This document shows positions 9,519 through 19,425 of a stretch of 64,000 nucleotides of DNA, piece after piece. Numbering within the stretch: the stretch's first letter is position 1; each line of letters starts with the position of its first letter. Under the pieces are notes generated by a model that was given only the letters and a program-made list of their open reading frames with translations, made no database searches and was not told the DNA's origin. The translations under genes were made by a program, and so were the position numbers. The stretch lies in contig NZ_FONA01000019.1 in NCBI RefSeq assembly GCF_900112795.1, positions 33,071 to 97,070 on the forward strand, given 5' to 3'. Origin of the DNA: Thermophagus xiamenensis. Lineage in GTDB: Bacteria; Bacteroidota; Bacteroidia; Bacteroidales; Marinilabiliaceae.

Positions 9519-10244
9519 CTAATTAAATATAAGACCAAAAAGACTAACCCATGTGCCTCCGGCAATTAAACTGTCGAATCGGTCAAGAATTCCTCCATGA
9601 CCCGGAATCAAACGACTAAAATCCTTTACTTGATATTTACGCTTATAACAGGATGCCAACAAGTCACCGAAAAATGCAAATATGATGATGCCCACAGAAA
9701 GTATCAATAACCGGCTTGTTGACATAGTGAGTAAGTCTCGCAAATATAACGAACTTATTAATGCAATCAGAAAACCACCTACCAGTCCTCCAACAGTCTT
9801 ATTCGGACTTATAGCCGGAAATAGCTTGCGACGGCCCCACAACTGTCCGGTAATTTGACTAAAACTGTCAAAAATGGATACTATCAAAAAAGAAAATAAC
9901 AGCAAGCCTTCATCTTTTACGCTGAAATGGCTCAGGCCAACCGACAAAAAACCATAAACCACCAGCGATACAATAAAAAAAGCCTTATGCCGGTAACCGG
10001 AATTCCGAAATAATCCAAACATTTCGGCAAACCCTCCTCCTATTATAAACAAGGCAACATATTTGAAGGCTACCGGATTAATAGTAATGCTGAAAAACAA
10101 AATATTGATAATGATGAAATAGACAAAGAATTTAGTATAACTCTTTCGGGCTATCGATGGTTCCTTGTGGCGGTTAATAAAATAAAACCCTATTCCTCCC
10201 AATACAAAATAGGTTAAAATGAAAATATAAATCAATTTTACCAT
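9519..10244 (-). CDS. Phosphatidate cytidylyltransferase (CdsA family)
   Basis: Makes a CDP-activated lipid from CTP and a lipid phosphate in the inner membrane. The 241-residue protein is hydrophobic and ends with the full CdsA signature: S198-x2-K-R-x4-KD-x-SRLIPGHGG-x2-DRFD (to D224), preceded by FDSFSQITGQLWGRRKL and SPNKTVGG as in genuine CdsA proteins. It is the first gene of the minus-strand lipid operon. Whether this is the housekeeping CdsA or a dedicated second copy cannot be told from this window; the pathway-like context raises the second possibility. Confidence 0.9.
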   Translation of the reverse strand: MVKLIYIFILTYFVLGGIGFYFINRHKEPSIARKSYTKFFVYFIIINILFFSITINPVAFKYVALFIIGGGFAEMFGLFRNSGYRHKAFFIVSLVVYGFLSVGLSHFSVKDEGLLLFSFLIVSIFDSFSQITGQLWGRRKLFPAISPNKTVGGLVGGFLIALISSLYLRDLLTMSTSRLLILSVGIIIFAFFGDLLASCYKRKYQVKDFSRLIPGHGGILDRFDSLIAGGTWVSLFGLIFN

Positions 10245-10916
10245 TATTCCTGTGTATTTATATTCCTCTTAACTTAAACCCTTATTCATTTTCGATACCT
10301 AAAGGGTTATTTAAAATAATACTTGAAATTTTATTGAACACCAAATGTGTCTTTTTTAATTTTTTATTTCACAGAGCTATCAAACTCACTACGCAAAAAA
10401 CTATTTTAGACAACTTCATTTCTCAGGTTAAAAATCACCTTGTTTTTGCTCATAATATTATTTCAATTGCTGTAAGACATTGCCCTCCCATTCATATTTA
10501 AACAATACCATGACCAATTCAAAAGCAAAGTTAAAAAACAGCAAGTTAAATAAATTATTGTAAAAGAAAATGCAAAAGTAAATGAACCCCTCTTTAAATA
10601 TCACATAATTTCATCGAAACATAAAAAAAGACCCATGAAACGACAATTATTCCGGACAGGTTGCCCGCCTGTCGTTAACGTACTTTAACCGGAACATCAA
10701 CTATCTTTTTACAGTGATTTAGATATAAGATTCATAGAATTAAGATAAAAGAGTTCATTATATATAAAATTTGAGGTTGCGGTGTTTAAACTATCGGAAA
10801 TTTCAGATGATTAAATTAATAGATGTCAAATTTAAGATTCTTAATTATATTGTATTCATCTACCATGCCAGAACATCAATCTCCTCAATTTACATAGCCT
10901 GAAGGTCTATTATTTT
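10245..10916. other. Intergenic stretch with one hairpin
   Basis: 672 bases between the response regulator stop and the cdsA-like start. I see no credible gene. A hairpin GACAGG/CCTGTC (10655-10660 with 10668-10673) sits in a larger imperfect inverted repeat; reading the minus strand it is followed about 30 bases later by a run of seven T, so it may end the efflux/two-component transcript. The rest is AT-rich and should hold the promoter of the lipid operon. Confidence 0.5.
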
Positions 10917-11723
10917 CTACCTGTCCAGCCATTTCTTTACCTCACCGGCCTTATTTCGGCTAACGACAATTTTTTGAGAGGCATTTATATTAGGCAAAAG
11001 CTTAATAACCAGCCTACTGCCAAAGTAATTTTCTACCTTATGGATGGCATTGACGTTAAGAATGAACTGCCGATTTACACGAAAAAAGGTTTCAGGGTCC
11101 AATTCTTCCTCCAGCTCACTTAATGTTGAATCCAGAATATGTTCTCTTTGCTTAAAAGTTGTTGCAACCGTTACTTTACCCTCTATAGAGAAGTAAGCTA
11201 TTTCCTCAACCGGAACCTGAATAAAGCCATCTCCGCGCGAAACCAAAATACGTTTCCGGTATTTATTCTGAAGTTGGGTAACCTGCATGGCCAGTTCACG
11301 GTAATCAATTTCAGGCGACCTATTAAATGGCTTAACAACATCTACAATTGTTTCTATCTTTTCAAATACCCGCACTAAGGCCTCTGTTTTAATAGGTTTC
11401 AACAGATAAGCAATACTGTTTACTTCAAAAGCTTCAAGGGCATATTCATCATAGGCAGTGGTAAAAACAATGCCTTTATTAGTAACTTCTACCTGCTCGA
11501 ATATGGAAAAACAGATGCCATCAGCCAGCTGAATGTCCATAAATATTATCGCCGGTTCCGGATGGGCTTTGAGCCAGGCCACGGTATCTTCAACTGTACG
11601 TAACTCACCTGCTATTTCTAACTCAGGCTTTATTGTTTCTATCTTTTTTCGTAATGAGGCAGATAATAGCGGCTCATCTTCAACGATCAAAATCTTGTAA
11701 TTCATACACATTCTTTTTATCAA
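10917..11723 (-). CDS. LytTR-type response regulator
   Basis: A DNA-binding response regulator of the LytR/AlgR class. The receiver domain (about 8-130) has acidic EDE, phospho-acceptor Asp63 in FMDIQLADG, Thr in FTTAYDEYALEAF and Lys in LLKPIKTEA. The LytTR domain (about 165-265) shows FFRVNRQFILNV and ASQKIVVSRNKA. The likely start is MNYKILIVEDE at 11705 rather than the upstream MIKRMC, which would extend the overlap with the kinase gene. It overlaps the 3' end of the sensor kinase, indicating translational coupling, and probably regulates the efflux operon that precedes it. Confidence 0.92.
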   Translation of the reverse strand: MIKRMCMNYKILIVEDEPLLSASLRKKIETIKPELEIAGELRTVEDTVAWLKAHPEPAIIFMDIQLADGICFSIFEQVEVTNKGIVFTTAYDEYALEAFEVNSIAYLLKPIKTEALVRVFEKIETIVDVVKPFNRSPEIDYRELAMQVTQLQNKYRKRILVSRGDGFIQVPVEEIAYFSIEGKVTVATTFKQREHILDSTLSELEEELDPETFFRVNRQFILNVNAIHKVENYFGSRLVIKLLPNINASQKIVVSRNKAGEVKKWLDR

Positions 11724-12816
11724 TAAGCGGAACAGTTACCACAAAGCGATTGCCGGTATTGAAAATTTCAACATTATCGCCAAGATTCAAATATTGGTAA
11801 CGTTTCTTCAGGTTCTCCAGACCTGTATTGGTTGAATAGGTCGATGCTTTAAGATTAAGGTTGTTGGATACCTCCACTTTCTCATCCTTGACAGAAATTA
11901 TTATGGAAAGAGGCTGTTCCGATGTGGCCACATTGTGCTTAATAGCATTTTCTACCAAATACTGCAGACTCAGAGGTGGCAACATTTTGGAATCCTTTCC
12001 GGCTTCAATATCAACAGAATAACTAAGACCTTTCCCCAACCGTTCTTGATGCAAATCAAGATAGGCTTTAATAAAACTCAATTCCTCCTCCAGCGATATA
12101 AGCTTCACCCTCGAGCTCCTCAACACATAACGATACACATCGGTAAAATTTTCCGTAAACCTGAGTGCCTTATCCTGGTCTTCCGGGATTATGGCCATTA
12201 AAGTACTCAGGTTATTAAACAGAAAATGGGGATTTAACTGATCCTGTAACGCAAAATAATCCATTCGAAGTTTTTCTCTTCTTAGTTTTTCATTCTCCAT
12301 GACAAAGAAATGAAGAGATTTATGATAGTTTGCCGATATTAAGGCAGAGACATATATAGCCATGAACAGGACCAGAATTGTAATCCCCAAACTAAAAGAA
12401 TCATTATCCACGATGACTTCATCGGGGATAAAAAAAGGACGTACAAAATTGCCAAAAACACCGACCACCAGCAACCAAACAAACGCGAAACTCAATAGTA
12501 TAAAGACCCTTTTGGCCGGTGAATAATGCCAGGGATACTTTTTGGCGACAAGAGTATCAAAGACAAAGATACCCTCGCTTAGCAACACAAACATGATAAT
12601 TGAAAAAAGCACCCCCATCTTACTCATCTCTTTTATCGTTTCATGATTGTTGAGCGCAACGATAAGAGAGACAAACAACAGCGAAACTAAAATCTCCGCG
12701 ATTAGTCGTTTATAAAATGCTATCTTTCGCGGAAATTGGTTTATATCACAACAAATGTTACGGTCCTTTAATTGAGGTAAATGTACCATTAAATCATCAT
12801 TTTTATTGCGATACAT
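11680..12816 (-). CDS. LytS-type sensor histidine kinase (His_kinase domain)
   Basis: An inner-membrane kinase of 378 residues with four predicted helices (about 40-55, 68-90, 103-122 and 143-163), a short coiled linker and then DQLNPHFLFNN with His197 as the phospho-acceptor. The ATPase region has LQYLVENAIKHNV (N box) and TNTGLENLKKRYQYL (G box). No periplasmic sensor domain is evident, so the signal may come through the membrane helices. The start overlaps the end of tolC by 14 bases and the end overlaps the response regulator. A shorter start at MVHLPQ (12789) would remove the tolC overlap. Confidence 0.92.
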   Translation of the reverse strand: MYRNKNDDLMVHLPQLKDRNICCDINQFPRKIAFYKRLIAEILVSLLFVSLIVALNNHETIKEMSKMGVLFSIIMFVLLSEGIFVFDTLVAKKYPWHYSPAKRVFILLSFAFVWLLVVGVFGNFVRPFFIPDEVIVDNDSFSLGITILVLFMAIYVSALISANYHKSLHFFVMENEKLRREKLRMDYFALQDQLNPHFLFNNLSTLMAIIPEDQDKALRFTENFTDVYRYVLRSSRVKLISLEEELSFIKAYLDLHQERLGKGLSYSVDIEAGKDSKMLPPLSLQYLVENAIKHNVATSEQPLSIIISVKDEKVEVSNNLNLKASTYSTNTGLENLKKRYQYLNLGDNVEIFNTGNRFVVTVPLIDKKNVYELQDFDR

Positions 12817-14092
12817 CGGCCAGCCGACCGATAGCCTTAAGCCATGCCGATTTCAACACCTGATAATTGGATTTGGCTTCAACCAGCGAGGCTTCGGCTC
12901 TTTGTCGGGCAGCCTGAGCATTTAACAAATCGGTTATGGTATTTAACCCGGCATTATAACTAATTTCAACTTCAGAGAGTGATTCGACGGCTTCATCAAC
13001 GTTTTTTTGCGCCAGTCGGATTTTTTCAACACCTTCCTGCAATTTAAGCCAGGCTTGTTGGATTTCCAAGTTGATTAATTCCCGATTATTTTCCAGCTCT
13101 AAAATAGCCAATTGTTCGCTAATTTTGGCCTTGTCCATTTTATGTTTCTTCTCACGCCAATGAATAATAGGGATTGATAATTGAGCTCCGGCATTTAATT
13201 GCCACGTCCCCGAAACAATATCAGGGACATTCAAATAACCGTAACTAACTTGTGCCCCCAATTGTGGAAGATAATCGGCGCGGGTCATCTTCTTCTGAAG
13301 CTCACTTAAAAACACCTTATCTTCCAATATTTTAATTTCAGGCCGCTCAGAAGCATCACTCAAAGCATTGCCAGGGGCCATGGTATCAATCTGAAAAATA
13401 AAATCAGAATCGACCACAGCCTTAATTGGTTCATTCAATGGCCGCCCGATAATTTGAGCCAGATTCATCTGAAGAAGTCGCACTGCATTATCTACTTCAA
13501 CAGCTGTAACTTCTGTTTCGTTCTTTTGAACCCTTACCTTCAACAGTTCACTTTTGGGAACCAAGCCAAGTTCATAGCTCAGCGCCAACTGTTGCTCCAG
13601 CGAGTCGAGGGCTTGCTTGTAACGCATCAAAACTTTTTGCTGTTCTTGCATGGCAACAAGCGACCAGAAGGCCTCATCAGTCTGAAGAATAATCTCTGCC
13701 GTTTTCATCTCCCGGGCATTTTGGGCCATAGAAACACTTGTTTTGGCCATTTTATTGGCCAACCGTATTTTCCCACCTACATAAACAGGCTGTTGAGCTG
13801 TAAACTGCGCTTGATATAATTCCAAATCATCTCTGGAGATACCAAACATTCGAAGCTCTTCCAAATCGGGGATATATAAAGCCGATGCACTTCCATCAAT
13901 GGCAGGTAAATAGGCCGTTCGGGCTTCTTTAACTCCAGCTTCAGCTTTAAGCACATCAAGTATGGACGAACGAATGGTTTTATTGTTTTCCAGTGCTTCC
14001 CGACGACTCTCTTCCAGCGTCAATGTTGTTTGAGAAAAACCTGTTATGGGAAGAATAATCATCAAGACTAAATATATTTTGTATTTGCTCAT
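12803..14092 (-). CDS. TolC-family outer-membrane efflux protein
   Basis: A 429-residue channel protein with a signal peptide (cleaved near ITGFSQ) and two helical-hairpin repeats rich in heptads: LEESRREALENNKTIRSS near the N-terminus and EVEISYNAGLNTITDLLNAQ (about 370-390), a hallmark of TolC proteins. It forms the outer-membrane duct of the RND pump encoded upstream. A repeat-filled gap of 247 bases separates it from the pump gene, while the kinase gene overlaps its end, so all five genes probably form one transcript. Confidence 0.93.
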   Translation of the reverse strand: MSKYKIYLVLMIILPITGFSQTTLTLEESRREALENNKTIRSSILDVLKAEAGVKEARTAYLPAIDGSASALYIPDLEELRMFGISRDDLELYQAQFTAQQPVYVGGKIRLANKMAKTSVSMAQNAREMKTAEIILQTDEAFWSLVAMQEQQKVLMRYKQALDSLEQQLALSYELGLVPKSELLKVRVQKNETEVTAVEVDNAVRLLQMNLAQIIGRPLNEPIKAVVDSDFIFQIDTMAPGNALSDASERPEIKILEDKVFLSELQKKMTRADYLPQLGAQVSYGYLNVPDIVSGTWQLNAGAQLSIPIIHWREKKHKMDKAKISEQLAILELENNRELINLEIQQAWLKLQEGVEKIRLAQKNVDEAVESLSEVEISYNAGLNTITDLLNAQAARQRAEASLVEAKSNYQVLKSAWLKAIGRLADVSQ

Positions 14093-14109
14093 AATTGATA
14101 TTGTATTAT

Positions 14110-14339
14110 CCTTCGTATAAAATTTACTTATCTCTCTGAACTATTGGTTCTTAAAATTAGTCATTAGTGGGTTAGTCATTAGTCGCTAGTGATTAGTCAC
14201 TAATTCATTAACACTAATGACTAAAAACTGACCACTAATGACTGCTGACTAATGACAAATCACTCCTTCTGCCTGTGCACTTCTGCCTTGGGCTTTTTAT
14301 ACATGTTCTTTTGTGGCAAAAGTAGCCATGCCCGTTTCA
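14110..14339. repeat. Composite intergenic repeat between RND pump and tolC
   Basis: Holds the repeat modules in the order CGTATAAAATTTACTTA (14117-14133), TTGGTTCTTAAAATTAGTCATTAGTG, heptamer-like runs of TTAGTCATTAGT and its complement CTAATGACTA (about 14155-14255), TCTGCCTGTGCACTTCTGCC and TTTATACATGTTCTTTTGTGGCAAAAG...CCATGCCCGTTTCAT. The same order recurs at about 31.6, 33.6 and 56 kb. One edge lies about 20 bases upstream of the tolC start codon. No gene is evident inside. Confidence 0.8.
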
Positions 14340-17300
14340 TTAAACATCTTCCTCGTGAACCAGTACTTTTGTATTTACCTTATAAAAAACAGCGTAAAGA
14401 ACCGGCATGACAATAAGCGTTATAATTGTACCAAACATTAACCCGAACATAATGGCAACAGCCATTCCCTGAAACAATTCATCAAATAATAAAGGGAACA
14501 TTCCAAAAATGGTAGTAAAAGAGGCCATAGTTACCGGCCTAACTCTTGAAACAGTAGCATCGATAATGGCCTTGAGCTTATCTTTTCCATTTTGCACTTC
14601 GATATTAACTTGGTCGAGCAATACCACTGCATTTTTTATCATCATACCTATCAACCCCAGACCACCAACGATGGCTACATAACCAAAATTCATGCGGGTC
14701 ACCAAAAAGCCGAAAATAATCCCAATAAAAGCCAAAGGAACAATCATGAATATGAGAACGGGTTGCCGGAAATTATTGAACAGACCAATGGTGATTAATA
14801 CCATTAACAATAAAGCCAGTGGCAGATTCTCCATAAGTGCTTTATTGGCTTTTTGACTATCTTTCAGTTCTCCCAGCCATTCCAACGTATATCCTTCCGG
14901 AAGGGGTATGGCTTCAATTTTTGGTCTTATTTTTTCCAGAACCTGAGGTGCCGTTGCTCCCCGAGCCGGGTCACATTGGGCCTTAACAGACCGTATACCA
15001 TCGTACCGGTAGATGAGATAATTTTGTCCTTCCAAAGCGAGAGAGTCAATTACCTGTCCCATCGGGACACTATTTTGTGAATAAGGGCCCCATACCGGGA
15101 CAGATTCAATTGCCGACGGGTCTTCTGCCAGCGAAGGTTCCAACTTTAGAAGTATTGGCAGGCGGGTATCATCTTCATAATAAGCACCCACCGGCATTCC
15201 TTCGGAAGCAATTGACAGTGCCGAGGCCAGAGAACTTCTGCTAATATTTAAAGGTCGAGCCTTCCTGGGCGAATAAACAGGCACCAGATTCTTCACCTTA
15301 TTTCCCCAATTGTCGTTCACATATACCGCTGATGGTTCTTCCCGCATAATCGATTTGGCCTGTTCAGCCAAATTTCTTAATACATCGGGGTCCGGTCCTG
15401 AAAACATGGCCTGCACCTTATAGTCACCCCCAATAGCTGAATATTGCCTGCATCGGATTGTGGCATTGGGAAATTTATCCTTAAACACCTTTTCTATTTT
15501 GGGCAACACTTCCATGGCCTCTTCATAGGTGGAAGTTTCCACGATTAACTCACCATACGATGGGTTATAATTATTCATTGGTCGCAACAGCGTGTAACGC
15601 ACAGGTGAACTGGCCAATGCCGAAGTCACTTTTTTTATTTCCTTCCATGACCGCAGGGAATCCTGTATGGCAGCCAGGTCTTTTTCAACCTGATAGATAT
15701 CACTTCCGTTAGGCAAACTATATTCCACCATAAACTGATTGTACCTGGCCACCGGGAAGAAATCTTTGTTTATCCAATTAAAAGCCATAAAGGACAGAAA
15801 CAGTATGATACCGGTTAAAATCGAAACAAGCGACTTATGCCACAAAGCATATCTGATAATTTTTCGGAAAATGTCATATATTTTCCCGGAATAGATCTCT
15901 TCACCTTGTGGCTTATTTTTCTTTATACCATTCCGGTAGAACAAAGATGCCATAAAGGGCGCCTGAATCAATGCCAGAATCCAACTCAACAATAGAGATA
16001 CGGCCAACACATAAAACAGCGGTTTTAAAAACTCTCCGGCCTCAGTGGTATTGAATGCCATAGGCATAAAGGCCAAAATAGCAATGAGGGTGGCCCCCAA
16101 CAACGGCATGGCGTTTTGCCTGGCAGCCAAGACAAAGGCTTTATGGCGTTCTATCCCTTTCTGGATATCAGCAAGGATGCCATCCACCACCACAATGGCA
16201 TTATCAACCAACATCCCCATTGCAATGATAAAAGCAGCCAGGGATACTCTATCGAGCGTCATATCCATGAATCCCATGACAATGAAGGTACCAAGGATGG
16301 TGAACACCAGACTGCTGGCTATCAGCAATCCGGCTCTAAATCCCATGGCCAGCAACAACACTACAATAACAATCAACACCGACTCTATCAGATTGATGGT
16401 AAAGTCATTGATAGCTTCCTTCACCCTAGATGGCTGGTCATAAACTTTATGCACTTCTATCCCCACCGGAATATCACCCATCAATTCCATCAACCGGGCA
16501 TCAATACGCTCGCCAAGTTTTATAATGTTTCCTCCCGATTCCATAGAAATGGCAAGCCCCAAGGCCGGATTAGAATTAAAGGTCAATCCGGTTTGTTTGG
16601 GGCGATAAAACCCCTTTGATATTTTAGCAATATCACCTAAACGAAAACTTCTGCCATCAGGGGTGAAAACATTCAATTCCTCAATCTCTTCCAATGAGCG
16701 CAGTTTAGTACCAACGTTCAGGCGTATGCGTTCGCTCCCTGCCACAACACTACCGGCATCTACCACTTCACCCTCATCATTAAGGGTTTGAACTATCGCC
16801 ATGGGATTAATACCTAAATGAGCAAATTCTTCGGCAGAAAAGGTAATGTTTAGTACTTCCGTTTGTTTTCCTACAACTTCTATACGTTTAACCCCCTCTA
16901 CTTTCAACAGTTCCCGGCGCAGAAAATCGACATAATCGTCCAGTTCCTCATAGGAATATCCGTCACTGCTGACGGCCAGGAAAATTCCATATACGTCACC
17001 AAAATCATCATTTACAATAGGTTCACCTGCGCCCCCTGGCAGTTCGGAACGAACGTCATTCACTTTGCGGCGCAGATGGTCCCAAAGCTGTGGTAGTTCT
17101 GCAGTCGTCACATATCCCTCCACAAAAACCGTAACCTGCGACATGCCGGGCAACGAACGCGATTCTATATAATCAATATGTTCCAGTTTCTGAATAGCCT
17201 TTTCCATGGGTTCGGTCACCTCCTTATCCACCTCTTCGGCCGAAGCGCCCGGATAAGGGGTTATCACTACAGCCGCTTTCACCGGAATCTCAGGGTCCTC

Positions 17301-17399
17301 TAATTTGCTTAGTCCGGAATATGACCCCAACCCTCCTATTACCAGAATTATCAATAAAGTAATAAGCAACGATTTCTTATGTAGTATCCTATCTAACAT
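14340..17399 (-). CDS. Efflux RND transporter permease (AcrB/HAE1-like)
   Basis: A 1019-residue proton-driven pump, the usual length, with TM1 near the N-terminus (LLITLLIILVIGGL), two large periplasmic porter loops and twelve expected helices. The second half repeats the fold (ALLLMVLITIGLFNN onward, with FGYVAIVGGLGLIGMMIKNAVVLLDQ). The TM4 motif is GMLVDNAIVVVDG, so the second of the two proton-relay aspartates of AcrB (Asp407-Asp408) is Asn here. The gene follows the adaptor gene by 109 bases and precedes tolC, a complete tripartite system. The substrate range is unknown; drugs, bile-like detergents or lipids are all possible. Confidence 0.95.
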   Translation of the reverse strand: MLDRILHKKSLLITLLIILVIGGLGSYSGLSKLEDPEIPVKAAVVITPYPGASAEEVDKEVTEPMEKAIQKLEHIDYIESRSLPGMSQVTVFVEGYVTTAELPQLWDHLRRKVNDVRSELPGGAGEPIVNDDFGDVYGIFLAVSSDGYSYEELDDYVDFLRRELLKVEGVKRIEVVGKQTEVLNITFSAEEFAHLGINPMAIVQTLNDEGEVVDAGSVVAGSERIRLNVGTKLRSLEEIEELNVFTPDGRSFRLGDIAKISKGFYRPKQTGLTFNSNPALGLAISMESGGNIIKLGERIDARLMELMGDIPVGIEVHKVYDQPSRVKEAINDFTINLIESVLIVIVVLLLAMGFRAGLLIASSLVFTILGTFIVMGFMDMTLDRVSLAAFIIAMGMLVDNAIVVVDGILADIQKGIERHKAFVLAARQNAMPLLGATLIAILAFMPMAFNTTEAGEFLKPLFYVLAVSLLLSWILALIQAPFMASLFYRNGIKKNKPQGEEIYSGKIYDIFRKIIRYALWHKSLVSILTGIILFLSFMAFNWINKDFFPVARYNQFMVEYSLPNGSDIYQVEKDLAAIQDSLRSWKEIKKVTSALASSPVRYTLLRPMNNYNPSYGELIVETSTYEEAMEVLPKIEKVFKDKFPNATIRCRQYSAIGGDYKVQAMFSGPDPDVLRNLAEQAKSIMREEPSAVYVNDNWGNKVKNLVPVYSPRKARPLNISRSSLASALSIASEGMPVGAYYEDDTRLPILLKLEPSLAEDPSAIESVPVWGPYSQNSVPMGQVIDSLALEGQNYLIYRYDGIRSVKAQCDPARGATAPQVLEKIRPKIEAIPLPEGYTLEWLGELKDSQKANKALMENLPLALLLMVLITIGLFNNFRQPVLIFMIVPLAFIGIIFGFLVTRMNFGYVAIVGGLGLIGMMIKNAVVLLDQVNIEVQNGKDKLKAIIDATVSRVRPVTMASFTTIFGMFPLLFDELFQGMAVAIMFGLMFGTIITLIVMPVLYAVFYKVNTKVLVHEEDV

Positions 17400-17508
17400 C
17401 TTTATTTATTATTTATCATCCGATAAAATTCACTTAAATCACTGTGCAAATTTTATGTTAGCACGTTTTCACGTTAACATATTCATCCACTCCAAACAAC
17501 CGTTTAAA

Positions 17509-18546
17509 TCACAACGGTTTCACTTTTTGTCCTTCTTCCAATGAATGAACACCTGCTACAACAATCTTTTCTCCGACATTCAGCCCATTAAGGATTTCAA
17601 TTCGGCCACTGACGGCAATTTTACCTGCTATAACTTTACGACGGACAACACTTTGGGTATTCGAATCATAAACCCATACATATGTTTGGTCACCCAAATA
17701 GAAGATAGCTTCAGCCGGCACCAACACTATATCTTTATGCCCGGTTTCATTAATGCGAGGAATAAATACTTTGGCAGTCATCCCCGGTTTTATTTTCGTT
17801 ACATCCGGATTTTCCATGTCTAAACGCACAGTAAACAAACGGTCGCCACCGGCTTTATGACTAACAGATTTTATGGTAGCAGGGTAACGCTCTTCCGAAG
17901 CATTAACGGTCACTTCTACTTCCTGCCCAACCGATAATTCATTTACAATGCTTTCGGGGACACCAAAGCTCACCTCCAGTGTATTGGTATCGATAAGAAT
18001 AAAAGCGGGTTGACCGGGACCTACCACTTCATGATTATTGATAAGTTTATCGAAGACAAAGCCCGAGAAAGGGGCCGTCAAACGGGTATCAGCCAAAGCA
18101 TTACGTGCTTTCTCCCAGTTACTTTTGGCAGCCATAAAAGCTGTTTCAATTTTCTCATAAGTATTGGCAGGCAATTTATTTTGTTTGTAAAGTTGAGTGT
18201 ACCGTTCCAATTCACCTTTAGCCTGACGGTATTGTGCTTCGGCAGCCGTCAGCATAGTTTTATAATCACGCTGGTCCAGGCGTGCCAATAGTGTTCCTGC
18301 CTTCACATAATCTCCCTCATCAAAAAAGATTTCTTCTACAGTTCCACCTACACGGAAAGAGACCGACGACTCTCGTTTTTCTTTAATAACAGCATTAAAG
18401 GACCGTTCTCCAACATCTGAGACACTCTCTACTTCGGTAACTTTCACATATCTAATTACCTTATTTTCTTCCGGCTTGTGATTAGCACATCCCGAATTAA
18501 AAAGCAACAATGTTGTCAAACTCACTAAGCAAACTAAAACTCTCAT
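17509..18546 (-). CDS. Efflux RND periplasmic adaptor subunit (membrane fusion protein)
   Basis: A 345-residue HlyD/AcrA-type adaptor that links the RND pump to TolC. A lipobox (FNSGCA, Cys19) predicts a lipoprotein. Next come the half-motif VSFRVGGTVEEIFFDEGDYV of the lipoyl domain, a short helical hairpin (about 80-145: AAEAQYRQAKGELERY), the second lipoyl half LTAPFSGFVFDKLINNHEVV, and a beta-barrel and membrane-proximal domain (IKPGMTAKVFIP). It is the first gene of the pump operon; the 204-base gap upstream may carry the promoter. Confidence 0.94.
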   Translation of the reverse strand: MRVLVCLVSLTTLLLFNSGCANHKPEENKVIRYVKVTEVESVSDVGERSFNAVIKEKRESSVSFRVGGTVEEIFFDEGDYVKAGTLLARLDQRDYKTMLTAAEAQYRQAKGELERYTQLYKQNKLPANTYEKIETAFMAAKSNWEKARNALADTRLTAPFSGFVFDKLINNHEVVGPGQPAFILIDTNTLEVSFGVPESIVNELSVGQEVEVTVNASEERYPATIKSVSHKAGGDRLFTVRLDMENPDVTKIKPGMTAKVFIPRINETGHKDIVLVPAEAIFYLGDQTYVWVYDSNTQSVVRRKVIAGKIAVSGRIEILNGLNVGEKIVVAGVHSLEEGQKVKPL

Positions 18547-18750
18547 TTTCTACTTTTTTATAGAATTTGATTTTACAGAACTCTTTTTTCCCGCAGCAAA
18601 AATAAAGTTACCCTTTTCGTGAGGCGGAATTGTTATGGGCAATTGGTTAATATTGAACATGAAAATACATTTTACCCATCTGAATTGTTTGTTCCGGGGT
18701 CCAACAATATTTAATTTTAGACATGAATAAAGACCTAAACATGGATACCA

Positions 18751-19410
18751 TTAATGAAGATAAACCGTCACTCCCACGCTAACAGCCCAAATCTCATCAA
18801 ACTGAACAAATTCACTTTCAACTGCCTCTTTAATAGCCGAATCGACCGTAGACACCTCCACAAACAAACTACTTTTTCGGCGTTGCCGGTTAAAATACCA
18901 CTCCCCGCTGATAAAAGGCATTGAATAAATACGCTCTTGAAAATAAAACATGGCCCGATGGTAAAATGTAATTTTTCCCGGAATCGCATCCTCTAATAAG
19001 AAATTTACCGACACCCCGCTTTTAATTGCCATTCGCTCCATTATCCGTGGTCCTAAAAGGATGAAGCTATTTTTTAAAGTTATTACTGACGCTCTTCCAT
19101 TTTTTAGCTTCATGGGTTTATACATATAACCAATCAAAAGAGAAGGTTCATAAATATTATGTATTCGGTATCCGGCACCTGCCGATAACTGTCCTGCCTT
19201 TTTGAGGTATTGGAAATGAACATAATCGGGTGCTAATGATGAATGTGATTTCAATTTTTTCTCATCTTCAAAGTGAGTCAAGTGCCGGGCCCATACATCA
19301 AAGCTGTCATTACCGTAAACGGCACATTGCGGTGCTTCCACCCCGCCAAAAGCATAAAGACATTGAACCATAAAAAAGAAAACAATCAATATCGTGCAAG
19401 TCCGGGTCAT
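18751..19410 (-). CDS. Exported conserved hypothetical protein, possible outer-membrane protein
   Basis: A 219-residue protein with a clear signal peptide (hydrophobic to LYAFGGVEA). The mature part has alternating short beta-like stretches and ends in GVTVYLH, compatible with a small outer-membrane barrel, but I recognise no family. It starts 15 bases after the stop of the DUF5686 gene, so the two are probably co-transcribed and may work together in the envelope. Only the expression as a secreted protein is well supported. Confidence 0.65.
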   Translation of the reverse strand: MTRTCTILIVFFFMVQCLYAFGGVEAPQCAVYGNDSFDVWARHLTHFEDEKKLKSHSSLAPDYVHFQYLKKAGQLSAGAGYRIHNIYEPSLLIGYMYKPMKLKNGRASVITLKNSFILLGPRIMERMAIKSGVSVNFLLEDAIPGKITFYHRAMFYFQERIYSMPFISGEWYFNRQRRKSSLFVEVSTVDSAIKEAVESEFVQFDEIWAVSVGVTVYLH

Positions 19411-19425
19411 CGGTTCCCCTCTTTA

